Source of the DNA: DASSQJ01 sp963726295
Lineage (GTDB): Bacteria > Actinomycetota > Actinomycetes > Actinomycetales > Dermatophilaceae
Length of the DNA: 64,000 bases
NCBI GenBank assembly: GCA_963726295.1
Contig: CAVSBW010000011.1
Location: 124,001-188,000 of the forward strand
Direction: 5' to 3'
Below, piece after piece: positions 16,255 to 27,218 of the stretch. The translations under genes were made by a program, and so were the position numbers. The notes beneath the pieces were generated by a model. The model did no database searches. It saw nothing but the letters and a program-made list of their open reading frames with translations, and was not told the DNA's origin. Numbering within the stretch: the stretch's first letter is position 1; each line of letters opens with the position of its first letter.

Positions 16255-16749
16255 GTGCCGTCTCCCGACACCGCCGTCCGTCCCGCGACTCCGGCCGACG
16301 TCCCCGCGATGCTCCGGCTCGTGCGCGACCTCGCCGAGTACGAGAAGTCGCTCGACGAGGTGGACATGTCCGAGGGGCAGCTCGCCGGGGCCCTCTTCCC
16401 GGACGGCCGCGACCCCGCCCTGTTCGCCCATGTGGCCGAGGTCGACGGCGAGGTGGTCGGGATGGCGCTGTGGTTCCTCTCGTTCTCGACGTGGGCCGGC
16501 ACGCACGGCATCTGGCTCGAGGACCTCTACGTCGACCCGCACCACCGCGGCAGCGGCCTGGGCCAGCGGCTGCTGCGGACGCTCGCGCAGGTGTGCGTCG
16601 ACCGCGGCTACCACCGGCTCGAGTGGTGGGTGCTCGACTGGAACACCCCGAGCATCGGTTTCTACGAGTCGATCGGCGCGGGGGCGCAGGATGAGTGGAC
16701 CCGCTTCCGCCTCGAGGGCGCCGACCTCACCGCTCTCGTGGCTCGCTGA
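16255..16749 (+). CDS. GNAT N-acetyltransferase (SSAT/diamine type)
   Basis: A 164-residue GNAT acetyltransferase. VRPATPADVPAMLRLVRDLAEYEK is the N-terminal strand-helix typical of spermidine/spermine and thialysine N-acetyltransferases, LEDLYVDPHHRGSGLGQRLL contains the acetyl-CoA pyrophosphate loop, and WWVLDWNTPSIGFYESIGA is the conserved C-terminal strand with WN-x-P. It acetylates a primary amine of a polyamine- or lysine-like compound (family inference). It is a single gene with a leaderless promoter. Confidence 0.88.
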   Translation: MPSPDTAVRPATPADVPAMLRLVRDLAEYEKSLDEVDMSEGQLAGALFPDGRDPALFAHVAEVDGEVVGMALWFLSFSTWAGTHGIWLEDLYVDPHHRGSGLGQRLLRTLAQVCVDRGYHRLEWWVLDWNTPSIGFYESIGAGAQDEWTRFRLEGADLTALVAR

Positions 16750-16941
16750 CCCCCTCACCACGATGCCGGGACGGCGTCCGGAGGGTCACTCGCGGGCCGA
16801 CGTCGACGGAGAAGTCTCTTGCGGGATGTCGATCCCGTTGCGCAGCAACCATGTCCGTGCACCGCGGGAACTTCGGTCAGCCCCTGACGTAGGTTGGTAC
16901 TCGAGGCACGCGGCGTCGGGTCCGTGCCCGGAGAGGACCCC

Positions 16942-17520
16942 ATGAGGGCTCGACTCGCCGCGCTGGTGCTGCGCGCGACCGGGTGGACCGCCGTGGGCGA
17001 GGTCCCCCGCACGGGCATCCTCGTCGGAGCGCCGCACACGTCGAACTGGGACTTCCCGATGATGCTGCTCGTCATGTGGCGCGGCGGTGTCACCCCGAGG
17101 GTGCTCATCAAGAAGGAGCTGTTCGTCGGCCCGGTCGGCTGGCTGCTCACCGGGCTCGGCGGCATCCCCCTCGACCGCACCAACCCCGGCGCCGTCGTGA
17201 GGACCCTCGTCCAGGAGGCTCGGAGCGGGGAGCCGTTCCTCCTCGTCATCGCGGCCGAGGGAACGCGCGCCAAGGGCGAGTACTGGAAGTCCGGCTTCTG
17301 GCGCATCGCGAGGTCCGCAGACCTGCCGATGTCGTTCGCCGCCATCGACGCCAGGACCCGCACCACGGGCTTCGGCCTGACCATGAAGGCCACCGACGAC
17401 GTCGTCGCGGACATGGACCGGGTGCGGGAGTTCTACCGGGACAAGGGCGGCATCCACCCCGAGCGACGCACCGAGCCGCGCCTGCGCGAGGAGCTCGACG
17501 CCGACGAACGCTCGGCCTGA
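16942..17520 (+). CDS. PlsC-like acyltransferase (lysophospholipid acyltransferase family)
   Basis: A 192-residue acyltransferase with the catalytic H-x4-D motif HTSNWD (His32, Asp37), the acceptor motif PLDRTN and the EGTR motif AAEGTRAKGEYWKSGFW. These are hallmarks of 1-acyl-glycerol-3-phosphate acyltransferase-type enzymes, but the short form with KSGFWRIA resembles the subgroup of small PlsC-like proteins of unknown acceptor. The ATG at 16942 follows GGAGAGG; an upstream in-frame GTG at 16894 is less likely because it lacks the family start. It converges on nadE with a hairpin shared between the stops. Confidence 0.85.
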   Translation: MRARLAALVLRATGWTAVGEVPRTGILVGAPHTSNWDFPMMLLVMWRGGVTPRVLIKKELFVGPVGWLLTGLGGIPLDRTNPGAVVRTLVQEARSGEPFLLVIAAEGTRAKGEYWKSGFWRIARSADLPMSFAAIDARTRTTGFGLTMKATDDVVADMDRVREFYRDKGGIHPERRTEPRLREELDADERSA

Positions 17521-17531
17521 CCCGGGAGCGG

Positions 17532-17535
<4 letters not shown>
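17517..17535. terminator. Hairpin joining the stop codons of PlsC-like gene and nadE
   Basis: CTGACC (17517-17522) pairs with GGTCAG (17530-17535) around a 7-nt loop. The TGA stops of both convergent genes (17518-17520 and 17532-17534) are inside the stem, the same architecture as at 670-693. The stem is short, so the terminator call is tentative. Confidence 0.4.
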
Positions 17536-19616
<2,081 letters not shown>

Positions 19617-19623
19617 GCGGGTC

Positions 19624-19629
19624 AGGCTA
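19624..19629 (-). promoter_or_regulatory. -10 box of nadE
   Basis: TAGCCT on the minus strand with a 7-nt gap to the ATG, no Shine-Dalgarno sequence. Confidence 0.55.
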
Positions 19630-19791
19630 GTGGCCGGTCGCCGCGGCGGTGCGCGGTCGCGCCGCTCGCGGGTGACGGTGACCTCCTTCGGGCAGCGTCG
19701 CGGGCCACGGCGCAGGAGGGGTCGCGATCACGACCTGGTCGGCATCGTGCACGCGGGACAGCACGGCACCGGAAGGGTGATCAGCCGGGTG

Positions 19792-20310
19792 TCAGTCGTC
19801 GCCGTCGCCACCACCGGACGGGGCCGGCTGCGACCCGACACCGCTCCAGACGGACTCGGCGCCGGAGTGCCCCACGAGGGTGATGTCGACCGCCAGCCCC
19901 ACGGCCATGAGCACGCCGACGACCGCGAGGGCCTTCGACACCCCGGACGCCGCCACCGGCCCGCCCGGCTCGTCGGTCGCGTCCCGGTCGCTGCGCCAGA
20001 ACCACCACATGAGCCAGGCCACGACGGCCGCGGCGAGCATCACCCACGGCATCGCGTCACCGAGCTCGGCGTGCTCGCGGATCGCGTCGTTGCTCGGCAG
20101 CCGGTGGTCGAGCGCCTCGCCGGACTGCGTCGCGACGAAGGACAGCCCGACGGTCACGGTCGCCACCACCGGGGTGAGCAGGCCGCTCCACCGCCGGTAG
20201 CGCCCCGAGACGGCGAACAGCACCATGCCCAAGGCGGTGAGCGGTGCGAACACCACGACCGCATGGACGACGAGCGGGTGGATCGGGATGCCGAGCACGG
20301 TGTCGAACAC
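19792..20310 (-). CDS. DUF2231 membrane protein
   Basis: A 172-residue membrane protein with four hydrophobic helices. The start VFDTVLGIPIHPLVVHAVVVFAPLTALG is the DUF2231 signature (conserved HP and HA in the first helix). The GTG at 20310 has GGAGG 6 nt upstream, which decides the start. The C-terminus is a soluble Gly/Asp tail. The family is often linked to heme or redox proteins but has no proven function. Gaps on both sides (19630-19791 and 20311-20510) show nothing else recognisable. Confidence 0.85.
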   Translation of the reverse strand: MFDTVLGIPIHPLVVHAVVVFAPLTALGMVLFAVSGRYRRWSGLLTPVVATVTVGLSFVATQSGEALDHRLPSNDAIREHAELGDAMPWVMLAAAVVAWLMWWFWRSDRDATDEPGGPVAASGVSKALAVVGVLMAVGLAVDITLVGHSGAESVWSGVGSQPAPSGGGDGDD

Positions 20311-20510
20311 CAACAACCTCCGGGTCGGTCGCCCGGCCGGACGCGGGCGCGTTCGTGCCATCCTGCCCGGCCGCGGGTCGGACGCGGACCGCGTGAACCT
20401 GTGCTGATGCTGTGACTTGGCGCGGAAGGGGGCGATGACGTGCCGATGTCGCGGGCGCGACGCGCCGGTCGCGGTTGCCGCCCTCGTGAGCCTGCGGCAG
20501 GCTCGCGCCG

Positions 20511-20975
20511 ATGGAGCCCGGACCCGAGGTCGACCTGCGACCGGTCGACGCGACGAGCTGGCGCGCGGTGGCGGCCGTCGCACCGACGCCGGGGCAGGCC
20601 CGGTGGGTCGCACCCGTCACGCGCTACCTGTGCCTCTGCCTCTTCGAGGGGGTCTGGCAGCCCGTGGCGGTCGTGGCCGGCGACGAGGTCGTCGGGTTCG
20701 TCATGTGGGCGCGCGACGAGGACGAGGGCAGCCACTGGGTCGGTGGTCTCGTCCTCGACGCAGCGCACCAGGGCCGCGGCCTGGGCCGGGCGACGGTGCT
20801 CGCCCTGCTGCGGATGTTCGAGGGCCTGGGCGGCTACCGGGAGGCCGCGCTGTCGTACGCGCCGGACAACGTGGCGGCGCGGCGCCTCTACGCCGCGCTC
20901 GGCTTCGTCGAGACGGGCGAGGAGTCGGAGGGTGAGCTCGTGGCGCGACGGCCCCGCGGACCCGTCACGGGATGA
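20511..20975 (+). CDS. GNAT N-acetyltransferase
   Basis: A 154-residue GNAT protein. It has DLRPVDATSWRAVAAV at the N-terminus, VVGFVMWARDEDEGSHWVGGLVLDAAHQGRGLGRATVLALL (acetyl-CoA loop QGRGLG) and LSYAPDNVAARRLYAALGF at the C-terminus. The sequence resembles diamine (spermidine) acetyltransferases of the SpeG/PaiA type. A CAGGCT box lies 7 nt before the ATG, suggesting a leaderless start. The last 11 nt overlap the convergent quinone-reductase gene. Confidence 0.85.
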   Translation: MEPGPEVDLRPVDATSWRAVAAVAPTPGQARWVAPVTRYLCLCLFEGVWQPVAVVAGDEVVGFVMWARDEDEGSHWVGGLVLDAAHQGRGLGRATVLALLRMFEGLGGYREAALSYAPDNVAARRLYAALGFVETGEESEGELVARRPRGPVTG

Positions 20976-21936
20976 GCAGCAGCTTGCCGAGCGCCTTCCG
21001 CTCGTCGACCGCGGTGAGCGCGGCGACGACGTCGTCGAGGCGGCGTACCTCCCCGATCACCGGGTCGACCGCGCCCGACTCGAGCAGCGGCACGATCTCG
21101 TCCCACTGCCGGCGCAGGTAGGCCGGCCCGGGCCCGGCGGGGTGGGTCCACCACGCACCCCACCCGACACCGACGACCGAGGTGTTGTTCAACAGCAGCC
21201 GGTTGACCTTCACCTCGGGGATGGAGCCGGCGGTGAACCCGATGACGAGCAGCCGGCCACCCGGCGCGAGCGAGCGCAGCGAGTCGGTGAAGCGGTCGCC
21301 GCCCACCGGGTCCACGACGAGGTCGGCCCCCCGGCCGGCGGTCAGCCCGGCCACGGCGTCGCGGAACCCGTCGGCCGCGACCACCTCGTGGGCCCCGGCC
21401 GCCCGGGCCACCTCGGCCTTGTCGTCGCTAGACACCACGGCGATCACGCGGGCCCCCCAGGCGGCCGCGAGCTGCACCGCGGCGGTTCCCACGCCACCGG
21501 CGGCCCCGTGGACGACGACGATGTCACCCTCGCGCAGCCTCCCGCGCTCGCGGAGGGCGAAGTGGCAGGTGAGGTAGTTCATCGGCAGGGCCGCGCCCTG
21601 CTCGTACGTGACCGCGTCGGGCAGCGGGAAGACCATGACGGGGTCTGCCTCGACGACCTCGGCGAAACCGCCGAGCACAGGAAAGGCCGCCACCCGGTCG
21701 CCCTCCCCGAACCCGCTGCCCGCCGGCGCCGAGCGCACCCGCCCGGCGACCTCGGCACCGGGCACGAACGGCAGCTCGGGTGTCATCTGGTACTCGCCCC
21801 GGGTCAACAGCACGTCGGGGAAGCAGATGCCCGCGGCGGCCACCTCGACGAGGACCCCCGAGCCGTCGGGCTCGGGGAGGTCCACGACCTCCACCGCGTC
21901 GGGTCCGTCGAGCCGGATCACCTGGGCTGCGCGCAT
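20965..21936 (-). CDS. NADPH:quinone oxidoreductase-like MDR protein
   Basis: A 323-residue zinc-independent medium-chain dehydrogenase/reductase. GDIVVVHGAAGGVGTAAVQLAAAWGARVIAVVSS is the NADPH-binding fold (AAGGVG), preceded by LPMNYLTCHFAL, typical of quinone oxidoreductase/crotonyl reductase-like MDRs. The zinc-ligand cysteines of alcohol dehydrogenases are absent. It catalyses NADPH-dependent reduction of a quinone or enone (family inference). The ATG at 21936 is 6 nt after a TACGAT box (leaderless). Confidence 0.9.
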   Translation of the reverse strand: MRAAQVIRLDGPDAVEVVDLPEPDGSGVLVEVAAAGICFPDVLLTRGEYQMTPELPFVPGAEVAGRVRSAPAGSGFGEGDRVAAFPVLGGFAEVVEADPVMVFPLPDAVTYEQGAALPMNYLTCHFALRERGRLREGDIVVVHGAAGGVGTAAVQLAAAWGARVIAVVSSDDKAEVARAAGAHEVVAADGFRDAVAGLTAGRGADLVVDPVGGDRFTDSLRSLAPGGRLLVIGFTAGSIPEVKVNRLLLNNTSVVGVGWGAWWTHPAGPGPAYLRRQWDEIVPLLESGAVDPVIGEVRRLDDVVAALTAVDERKALGKLLLIP

Positions 21937-21942
21937 CCCGCC

Positions 21943-21948
21943 ATCGTA
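21943..21948 (-). promoter_or_regulatory. -10 box of the quinone reductase gene
   Basis: TACGAT on the minus strand, 6 nt from the ATG at 21936. Confidence 0.55.
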
Positions 21949-22004
21949 TGGACCGGCGCGCCGGGAATGTCGGGGCCCGCCGCGCCATTGCACCCCGGGT
22001 GACG

Positions 22005-23201
22005 ATGCCCCGCCATTCCCGCCTCGCGACCGCCGCCCTCATCCTGGGCGGCTTCGCCATCGGCACCACCGAGTTCGTGACGATGGGCCTGCTGCCTCAG
22101 ATCGCCGAGGGCGTGGGCGTCACGATCCCGCAGGCCGGCCACACCATCTCCGCCTACGCCGCCGGGGTCGTCGTGGGCGCGCCGCTCATCGCGGTCGTGG
22201 CGGCCCGGGCCCCGCGCAAGGGTCTGCTCATGGCGTTGATCGCGGCCTTCACCGTCGGCAACGCCCTGAGCGCGCTCGCGCCGACGTTCGAGACGCTGGT
22301 CGCCGCCCGCTTCCTCGCGGGGCTTCCGCACGGGGCGTTCTTCGGGGTCGCAGCGCTCGTCGCGGTCGACCTCGCACCGCACGGGCAGTCCGGGCGGGCG
22401 GTCGGCCGGGTCATGCTCGGCATCCCGATCGCCAACGTCCTGGGCGTGCCCGGAGCCACCTGGCTGGGCCAGCACCTCGGCTGGCGGTCCGCGTACTGGC
22501 TGGTCGCCGTCATCGGTCTGGTCACGGTCGCCCTCATCGGGGCGTCCGTGCCGCGCATCTCGGCCGACCGCACCCGCACCGCCCGCTCCGAGCTCGGCGC
22601 CCTGACCCGGCTCCAGGTGTGGCTCACCCTCGGTGCCGGCGCCGTCGGGTTCGGTGGCATGTTCGCGATGTACAGCTACATCGCCCCCACCGTCACCGGC
22701 GTCACCGGGCTGAGCGAGCGTGCCGTGCCGTTCTTCCTCCTCGTGTTCGGGATCGGCGGCATGGTCGGCAACGTCGTCGCCGGCCGGATGGGTGACTGGT
22801 CGGTGCTGCGCTCCACCGTCATCGGGATGGCCGGGATGGGGGTCGCCCTCGCCCTCTTCGCCTGGCTCTCCCCCTACGCGGTGCCCGCGCTGGTGGTCCT
22901 CTTCGTGGCGGCGGTGCTCGCCTCGGTGCTCGTCATCAACCTCCAGCTGCGGCTGATGCAGGTGGCCGGTTCCGCCCAGACGCTGGCCGCCGCGAGCAAC
23001 CACTCCGCGCTCAACCTGGCCAACGCCCTCGGGGCCTGGGTGGGCGGTGCGGTGATCGCCGCCGGGTTCGGGTACCGGGTTCCCTCGATCGTCGGTGCCG
23101 CCCTCGCCGTGGCCGGACTGGTCGTCCTCGGGGTCTCGGTGCTCGTGCACCGGCGGGGGCCCGCGCGCGTGGTGCCCGAGCCGGCCGTCAGCCCGGTCTG
23201 A
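22005..23201 (+). CDS. MFS transporter, AraJ/Cmx-like drug efflux type
   Basis: A 398-residue, 12-helix major facilitator. ILGGFAIGTTEFVTMGLLPQIAEGVGVT in helix 1 and the loop RAPRKGLLM between helices 2 and 3, then GLPHGAFFGVAALVA and GRVMLGIPIANVLGVPGATWLGQHLGWR (motif C region), identify the DHA1 branch related to AraJ, chloramphenicol exporters and sugar efflux proteins. It exports small molecules by proton antiport; the substrate is unknown. ATG at 22005 is preceded in frame by GTG at 21999, which is also possible. It is divergent from the quinone reductase gene. Confidence 0.88.
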   Translation: MPRHSRLATAALILGGFAIGTTEFVTMGLLPQIAEGVGVTIPQAGHTISAYAAGVVVGAPLIAVVAARAPRKGLLMALIAAFTVGNALSALAPTFETLVAARFLAGLPHGAFFGVAALVAVDLAPHGQSGRAVGRVMLGIPIANVLGVPGATWLGQHLGWRSAYWLVAVIGLVTVALIGASVPRISADRTRTARSELGALTRLQVWLTLGAGAVGFGGMFAMYSYIAPTVTGVTGLSERAVPFFLLVFGIGGMVGNVVAGRMGDWSVLRSTVIGMAGMGVALALFAWLSPYAVPALVVLFVAAVLASVLVINLQLRLMQVAGSAQTLAAASNHSALNLANALGAWVGGAVIAAGFGYRVPSIVGAALAVAGLVVLGVSVLVHRRGPARVVPEPAVSPV

Positions 23202-23249
23202 GCAGACCGCCGACTCGGGCGTGACGGCGTCCGTGGCCCCCGGGGTCCG

Positions 23250-23255
23250 TAGGCT
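23250..23255 (+). promoter_or_regulatory. -10 box of the enoyl-CoA hydratase operon
   Basis: TAGGCT followed by 6 nt and the ATG at 23262: leaderless pattern. Confidence 0.6.
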
Positions 23256-23261
23256 GACGGC

Positions 23262-24059
23262 ATGCCGAGTCCTGTCACGTGCCGCACCGAGGGCGGGATC
23301 GCCCAGGTTCGGCTCGACCGCCCCGAGAAGCTCAACGCCCTCACCCTCGACACCCTCGAGGCGCTCGTGGACACCGCACGGTCTCTGGCCTCCGACCGGC
23401 GGCTCCGCGGGGTGGTGCTCGCGGGCGAGGGCGAGTCCTTCTGCGCGGGCCTCGACTTCGCGACCGTGCTCGCCGACCGGCCGCGGGTGGCGCGCGCGTT
23501 CGTGCCCCGGCCCTGGCGGGGCACGAACCTGTTCCAGGAGGCGTGCTGGGCCTGGCGCCGGCTGCCGGTGCCGGTCGTCGCGGCCGTCCACGGGCACTGC
23601 TACGGCGGCGGACTCCAGATCGCCCTCGCGGCCGACCTGCGGATGACGACACCGGACGCCCGCTGGTCGGTGCTCGAGGCGAGGTGGGGGCTGGTGCCCG
23701 ACATGAGCGGCATCCACTCCCTGGGCCAGCAGGTCGGCATCGACGTCGCCAAGCGGCTGACGATGACCGGCGAGGTCGTCGACGGCGCGCGGGCGGTCGA
23801 GCTCGGTATGGCGACCGAGGCCCACACCGACCCGGTGGCGGCGGCGGAGGCCTTCCTCGCCGAGGTGGCTACCCGCTCGCCCGACTCGGTGGCGGCCACC
23901 AAGCGGCTGTTCGAGCGCACCTGGACCTCGGGCCCTCGCCGCACCTTCGCCCGGGAACGGCTCGAGCAGGCCCGCCTCCTCGCCACCGGCAACACCCGGG
24001 TCGCCCGTGAGGCGGCGATGCGTCGCGCGGCACCCGAGTTCGGGCCGAGGTCGCGATGA
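23262..24059 (+). CDS. Enoyl-CoA hydratase/isomerase (crotonase family)
   Basis: A 265-residue crotonase-fold protein. RLDRPEKLNALTLDTLEALV is the N-terminal segment, LAGEGESFCAGLDF forms the first oxyanion-hole turn, and AVHGHCYGGGLQIALAADLRMTTPDARWSVLEARWGLVPD carries the second oxyanion-hole glycines. It hydrates or isomerises an acyl-CoA in the cytosol. The stop overlaps the start of the molybdopterin oxidoreductase gene (24056-24059, ATGA), an unusual pairing that suggests a shared catabolic step or only shared transcription. Confidence 0.9.
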   Translation: MPSPVTCRTEGGIAQVRLDRPEKLNALTLDTLEALVDTARSLASDRRLRGVVLAGEGESFCAGLDFATVLADRPRVARAFVPRPWRGTNLFQEACWAWRRLPVPVVAAVHGHCYGGGLQIALAADLRMTTPDARWSVLEARWGLVPDMSGIHSLGQQVGIDVAKRLTMTGEVVDGARAVELGMATEAHTDPVAAAEAFLAEVATRSPDSVAATKRLFERTWTSGPRRTFARERLEQARLLATGNTRVAREAAMRRAAPEFGPRSR

Positions 24060-26227
24060 CGCCCGGGCCCACGACGACCCGGCTCTCCTCCTGCGTGCTC
24101 TGCGAGGCCATGTGCGGCCTCGAGGTGACCCTCGACGCGGACGGCGGGGTCGCCGGCATCCGCGGCCACGACGGCGACCCGCTCTCGCGCGGCCACATCT
24201 GCCCCAAGGCCCTCGCCCTCCCCGACCTCCAGGAGGACCCGGACCGCCTGCGGCGCCCGCTGGTGCGCGACGGGTCCGGCGTGCTCCGCGAGACGTCGTG
24301 GGAGGAGGCGGTCGGCCGGGCTGCCTCGCTGGTCGTCGGCGTCCAGCGCGAGCACGGGGACGATGCCCTCGCCGTGTACCTCGGCAACCCCAACGTGCAC
24401 AGCCTCGGCGCACTCACCCACCACCCCACGCTCATCCGGCTGCTGCGCACGCGGAACCGCTACTCCGCGACGTCGGTGGACCAGCTGCCTCACCACGTGG
24501 TCGGTCACGCGCTCTACGGTCACCAGTTCCTCCTCCCGGTGCCCGACATCGACCGCACCGACCTCCTCGTGCTCGTCGGCCACAACCCGATGGCGTCCAA
24601 CGGGTCGCTGTGGACGGTGCCCGCCTTCCCCAAGCGACGGCGCGAGCTCGCGGCCCGGGGTGGGCGCCTCGTCGTCCTCGACCCGCGGCGCACCGAGACG
24701 GCGCGGATCGCCGACGAGCACCACTTCGTGCGGCCGGGGACCGACGCCGTCGTGCTGCTCGCGCTGGTTCGCGAGGTCCTCGAGCTGGGCCTCACCCGCC
24801 CGGCGGCCTACGTCGACGGCCTCGACACGGTGCGCGAGGCGGTCGAGCCGTTCACGCCGGAGGTCGCGGAGCGGGTCAGCCGGATGCCCGCCGAAGCGGT
24901 CCGGCGGCTCGCGCGCACCATCGGCCGGGCTCCCTCGGCGGCGGTGCACGCCCGGATGGGGGCCTCGACCCAGGCGTTCGGCGTGCTGAGCCAGTGGGCG
25001 GCCCACGTGCTCAACATCGTCACGGGCAACCTCGACCGTCCGGGTGGGGTGATGTTCACGACCCCGGCCGTCGACATCGTCGGCCGGGGTGTCCTCGGCC
25101 CGGGGGGCTTCTCCCGCAGGCGGACGCGCGTTCGCGGGTTGCCCGGCTTCGGTGGCGAGCTGCCCGTCTCCGCGCTCACGGAGGAGATGACGACACCGGG
25201 GAAGGGGCAGGTGCGGGCTCTCCTCACCATCGCCGGCAACCCGGTGGCATCGACCCCGGCCGGCCACGTGCTCGACGACGCGGTCGCCGGCCTCGACGCC
25301 TACGTGGCCGTCGACTTCTACGTCAACGAGACCACCCGGCACGCCGATGTCATCCTGCCGCCCACCGGTCCGCTCGAGCGTGACCACTACGACCTCGTCT
25401 TCCATGCGCTCGCGGTCCGAGACACCGCACGTTTCACCCCTGCGCTGCTCGAGCGCGACCCCGGCTCACGGCACGACTGGGAGATCGCCCGCGACCTCGG
25501 GCTGGCCGTGCTGCGCGAGCGCCGCGTGGGGGTGCGGGGGCGCCTCTCCCGCCGGGCGGTCGAGACCGAGATCCGGCTGCGTACCTCACCGACGAGGCAG
25601 CTCGACGTTCTGCTGCGGACCGGTGGGGCCGGCCTGACGGTGAAGAAGGTCGCTGCTGCCGCGGGTGGGCTCGACATCGGTCCGCTGCGTCCGCGCCTGC
25701 CCGAGCGGCTCGCGACGGCGGGCCGGCGCATCGACCTCGCCACCCCCGTGGCACTCGACGACCTGCCCCGGCTCCGGGCGTCCGTCGAGGCCTCCGGTGA
25801 GGACGGCGACGACCTCCTCCTCATCGGCCGGCGTCACCAGCGGGACGACAACTCCTGGCTGCACAACACCGAGCGGCTGACCAAGGGGCGCCCGAGGCAC
25901 GCGCTCCTCGCCCACCCCGACGACCTCGCCGTGCGCGGGGTGCGCGACGGTGACGTCGTGCGGGTGCGGTCCGCGGTGGGGTCGGTGGAGGTCGAGGTGG
26001 CCGCCACCGAGGACATGATGCGGGGGGTCGTCTCGCTGCCGCACGGCTACGGCCACCGCCGCGACGGGGTCCGCCTCCGTACGGCCACCCGGCTGCCCGG
26101 CGTCTCGGTCAACGACCTCACGGACCCGTCCGTCGTCGACGAGGCCTCCGGCAACGCCGTCCTCAACGGCGTGCCGGTGACGGTCGAGTCGGTCACGGCT
26201 CCCGGAGGTGCTGGAGGCGGCCGGTGA
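24056..26227 (+). CDS. Molybdopterin-dependent oxidoreductase (DMSO reductase family)
   Basis: A 723-residue bis-MGD molybdoenzyme. The N-terminal [4Fe-4S] site is C13-x2-C16-x3-C20 and C49 in HICPKA. The cofactor-binding segments VLVGHNPMASNGS, VLDPRRTETARIADEHHFVRPGTDA and the C-terminal RRHQRDDNSWLHN and NDLTDPSVVD are standard. There is no TAT signal, so the enzyme is cytosolic. At the expected Mo-ligand position (after YLGNPNVHSLGALTHH) no Cys or Ser is obvious, so the Mo ligand is unclear. It is in an operon with an enoyl-CoA hydratase; related actinobacterial enzymes are annotated as formate dehydrogenase-like without proof. Confidence 0.9.
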   Translation: MTPGPTTTRLSSCVLCEAMCGLEVTLDADGGVAGIRGHDGDPLSRGHICPKALALPDLQEDPDRLRRPLVRDGSGVLRETSWEEAVGRAASLVVGVQREHGDDALAVYLGNPNVHSLGALTHHPTLIRLLRTRNRYSATSVDQLPHHVVGHALYGHQFLLPVPDIDRTDLLVLVGHNPMASNGSLWTVPAFPKRRRELAARGGRLVVLDPRRTETARIADEHHFVRPGTDAVVLLALVREVLELGLTRPAAYVDGLDTVREAVEPFTPEVAERVSRMPAEAVRRLARTIGRAPSAAVHARMGASTQAFGVLSQWAAHVLNIVTGNLDRPGGVMFTTPAVDIVGRGVLGPGGFSRRRTRVRGLPGFGGELPVSALTEEMTTPGKGQVRALLTIAGNPVASTPAGHVLDDAVAGLDAYVAVDFYVNETTRHADVILPPTGPLERDHYDLVFHALAVRDTARFTPALLERDPGSRHDWEIARDLGLAVLRERRVGVRGRLSRRAVETEIRLRTSPTRQLDVLLRTGGAGLTVKKVAAAAGGLDIGPLRPRLPERLATAGRRIDLATPVALDDLPRLRASVEASGEDGDDLLLIGRRHQRDDNSWLHNTERLTKGRPRHALLAHPDDLAVRGVRDGDVVRVRSAVGSVEVEVAATEDMMRGVVSLPHGYGHRRDGVRLRTATRLPGVSVNDLTDPSVVDEASGNAVLNGVPVTVESVTAPGGAGGGR

Positions 26228-27164
26228 ACTCGGGCCGCCTCAGGCCCGCGGTGATCCTGGTGACGAGGGTGTAGGCCAGCCAGCTCGCGGCCGCGAGCGC
26301 GAGGGACGCCACGACCTCGGTCCAGCCCGTGACCCGCCAGGCCTCGAGGAACGCCAGGTCCCCGTCCGCGGCGTCCATCCGCCGGTACGCGCTCTGGGAG
26401 ACGGTGGCGGTCACGTTCGCCAGGATCCACGAGGCCCACCACCAGCCGACCGACCTCGGGTACGGGTCGGGGCGGTCGTCGCCCAGGCCGGACCGCACGC
26501 CCTGGCGGAGGTCCGCGACGATCCGGTAGGGCCGCACCAGGTTGAGAAAGGGGACGAACCACGCGCCGACGGCCCACCCCCTGCCGTGTGTCAGGTGGGT
26601 CGGGTCGACGCGGTCGTTGCGGTACGCCACCGCGAGCCAGGTGATGAAGAGGGGGATGGTGACGAGGTAAACGGCGGCGGTGGCCACGAGGACCGCCAGG
26701 TCGAGGGTGTCGTAGGCGTTGGCCTCGCTGACCCCGAACCCCGCGCCGTTGAGGGCCTGGTCGCTGAGCGAGAGGGTCCAGAGGGCCATCCCGAGGGAGG
26801 CAGCCGCGCCCACGCCGCCCAGGAGAAGGGCGGCGCGCAGCACACCGGCGAGGCGGACGAACCAGCCGACCAGCGGTGGACGGCCGGGGTAGGTGCGTCC
26901 GTGCCGGAGCCGTGAGGTCCACCCCTCGCCGTCCCAGAAGCGCTGGCGCGGGGCGTCGTCCCCGGCGTCCGGGTCGGCGTACCAGCCCGCGGCACTCGAG
27001 CGGTGAGGCTGGGCCGTGGACGTGGCCACACCGCCCGGAGCCGCCATCCACGAGGTGGTCCAGCGCTCGCCGTCCCAACGGCGCAGCCGGTTCTCGTCGC
27101 GCGGATCCGGGTACCACCCGGGCGCCGGACGGACATCACTGTGATGGCCTGTCTGTCCCTCCAT
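26193..27164 (-). CDS. Membrane protein with two DUF2510 repeats and a DUF4328 domain
   Basis: A 323-residue protein. Residues about 12-37 (APGWYPDPRDENRLRRWDGERWT) and 58-84 (AAGWYADPDAGDDAPRQRFWDGEGWT) are two DUF2510 WYPDP-type modules. The rest is a DUF4328-like membrane domain with four to five helices, including the characteristic VDPTHLTHGRGWAVGAWFVPFLNLVRPYRI. DUF2510 modules occur at N-termini of many actinobacterial membrane proteins. The 3' end overlaps the convergent molybdoenzyme gene by 35 nt. Function is unknown; a sensory or scaffolding role is only a guess. Confidence 0.85.
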   Translation of the reverse strand: MEGQTGHHSDVRPAPGWYPDPRDENRLRRWDGERWTTSWMAAPGGVATSTAQPHRSSAAGWYADPDAGDDAPRQRFWDGEGWTSRLRHGRTYPGRPPLVGWFVRLAGVLRAALLLGGVGAAASLGMALWTLSLSDQALNGAGFGVSEANAYDTLDLAVLVATAAVYLVTIPLFITWLAVAYRNDRVDPTHLTHGRGWAVGAWFVPFLNLVRPYRIVADLRQGVRSGLGDDRPDPYPRSVGWWWASWILANVTATVSQSAYRRMDAADGDLAFLEAWRVTGWTEVVASLALAAASWLAYTLVTRITAGLRRPEFTGRLQHLREP

Positions 27165-27218
27165 GGCCCTCGATCATGTCGAACCTGGCGGCGGTTCACG
27201 GGGATTCGAGCGAATTCG

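Noticed and set aside
16894..16941. Upstream GTG start for the PlsC-like protein
   Set aside because: Extra 16 residues (VLEARGVGSVPGEDP) do not match the family; the ATG at 16942 has a GGAGAGG site.
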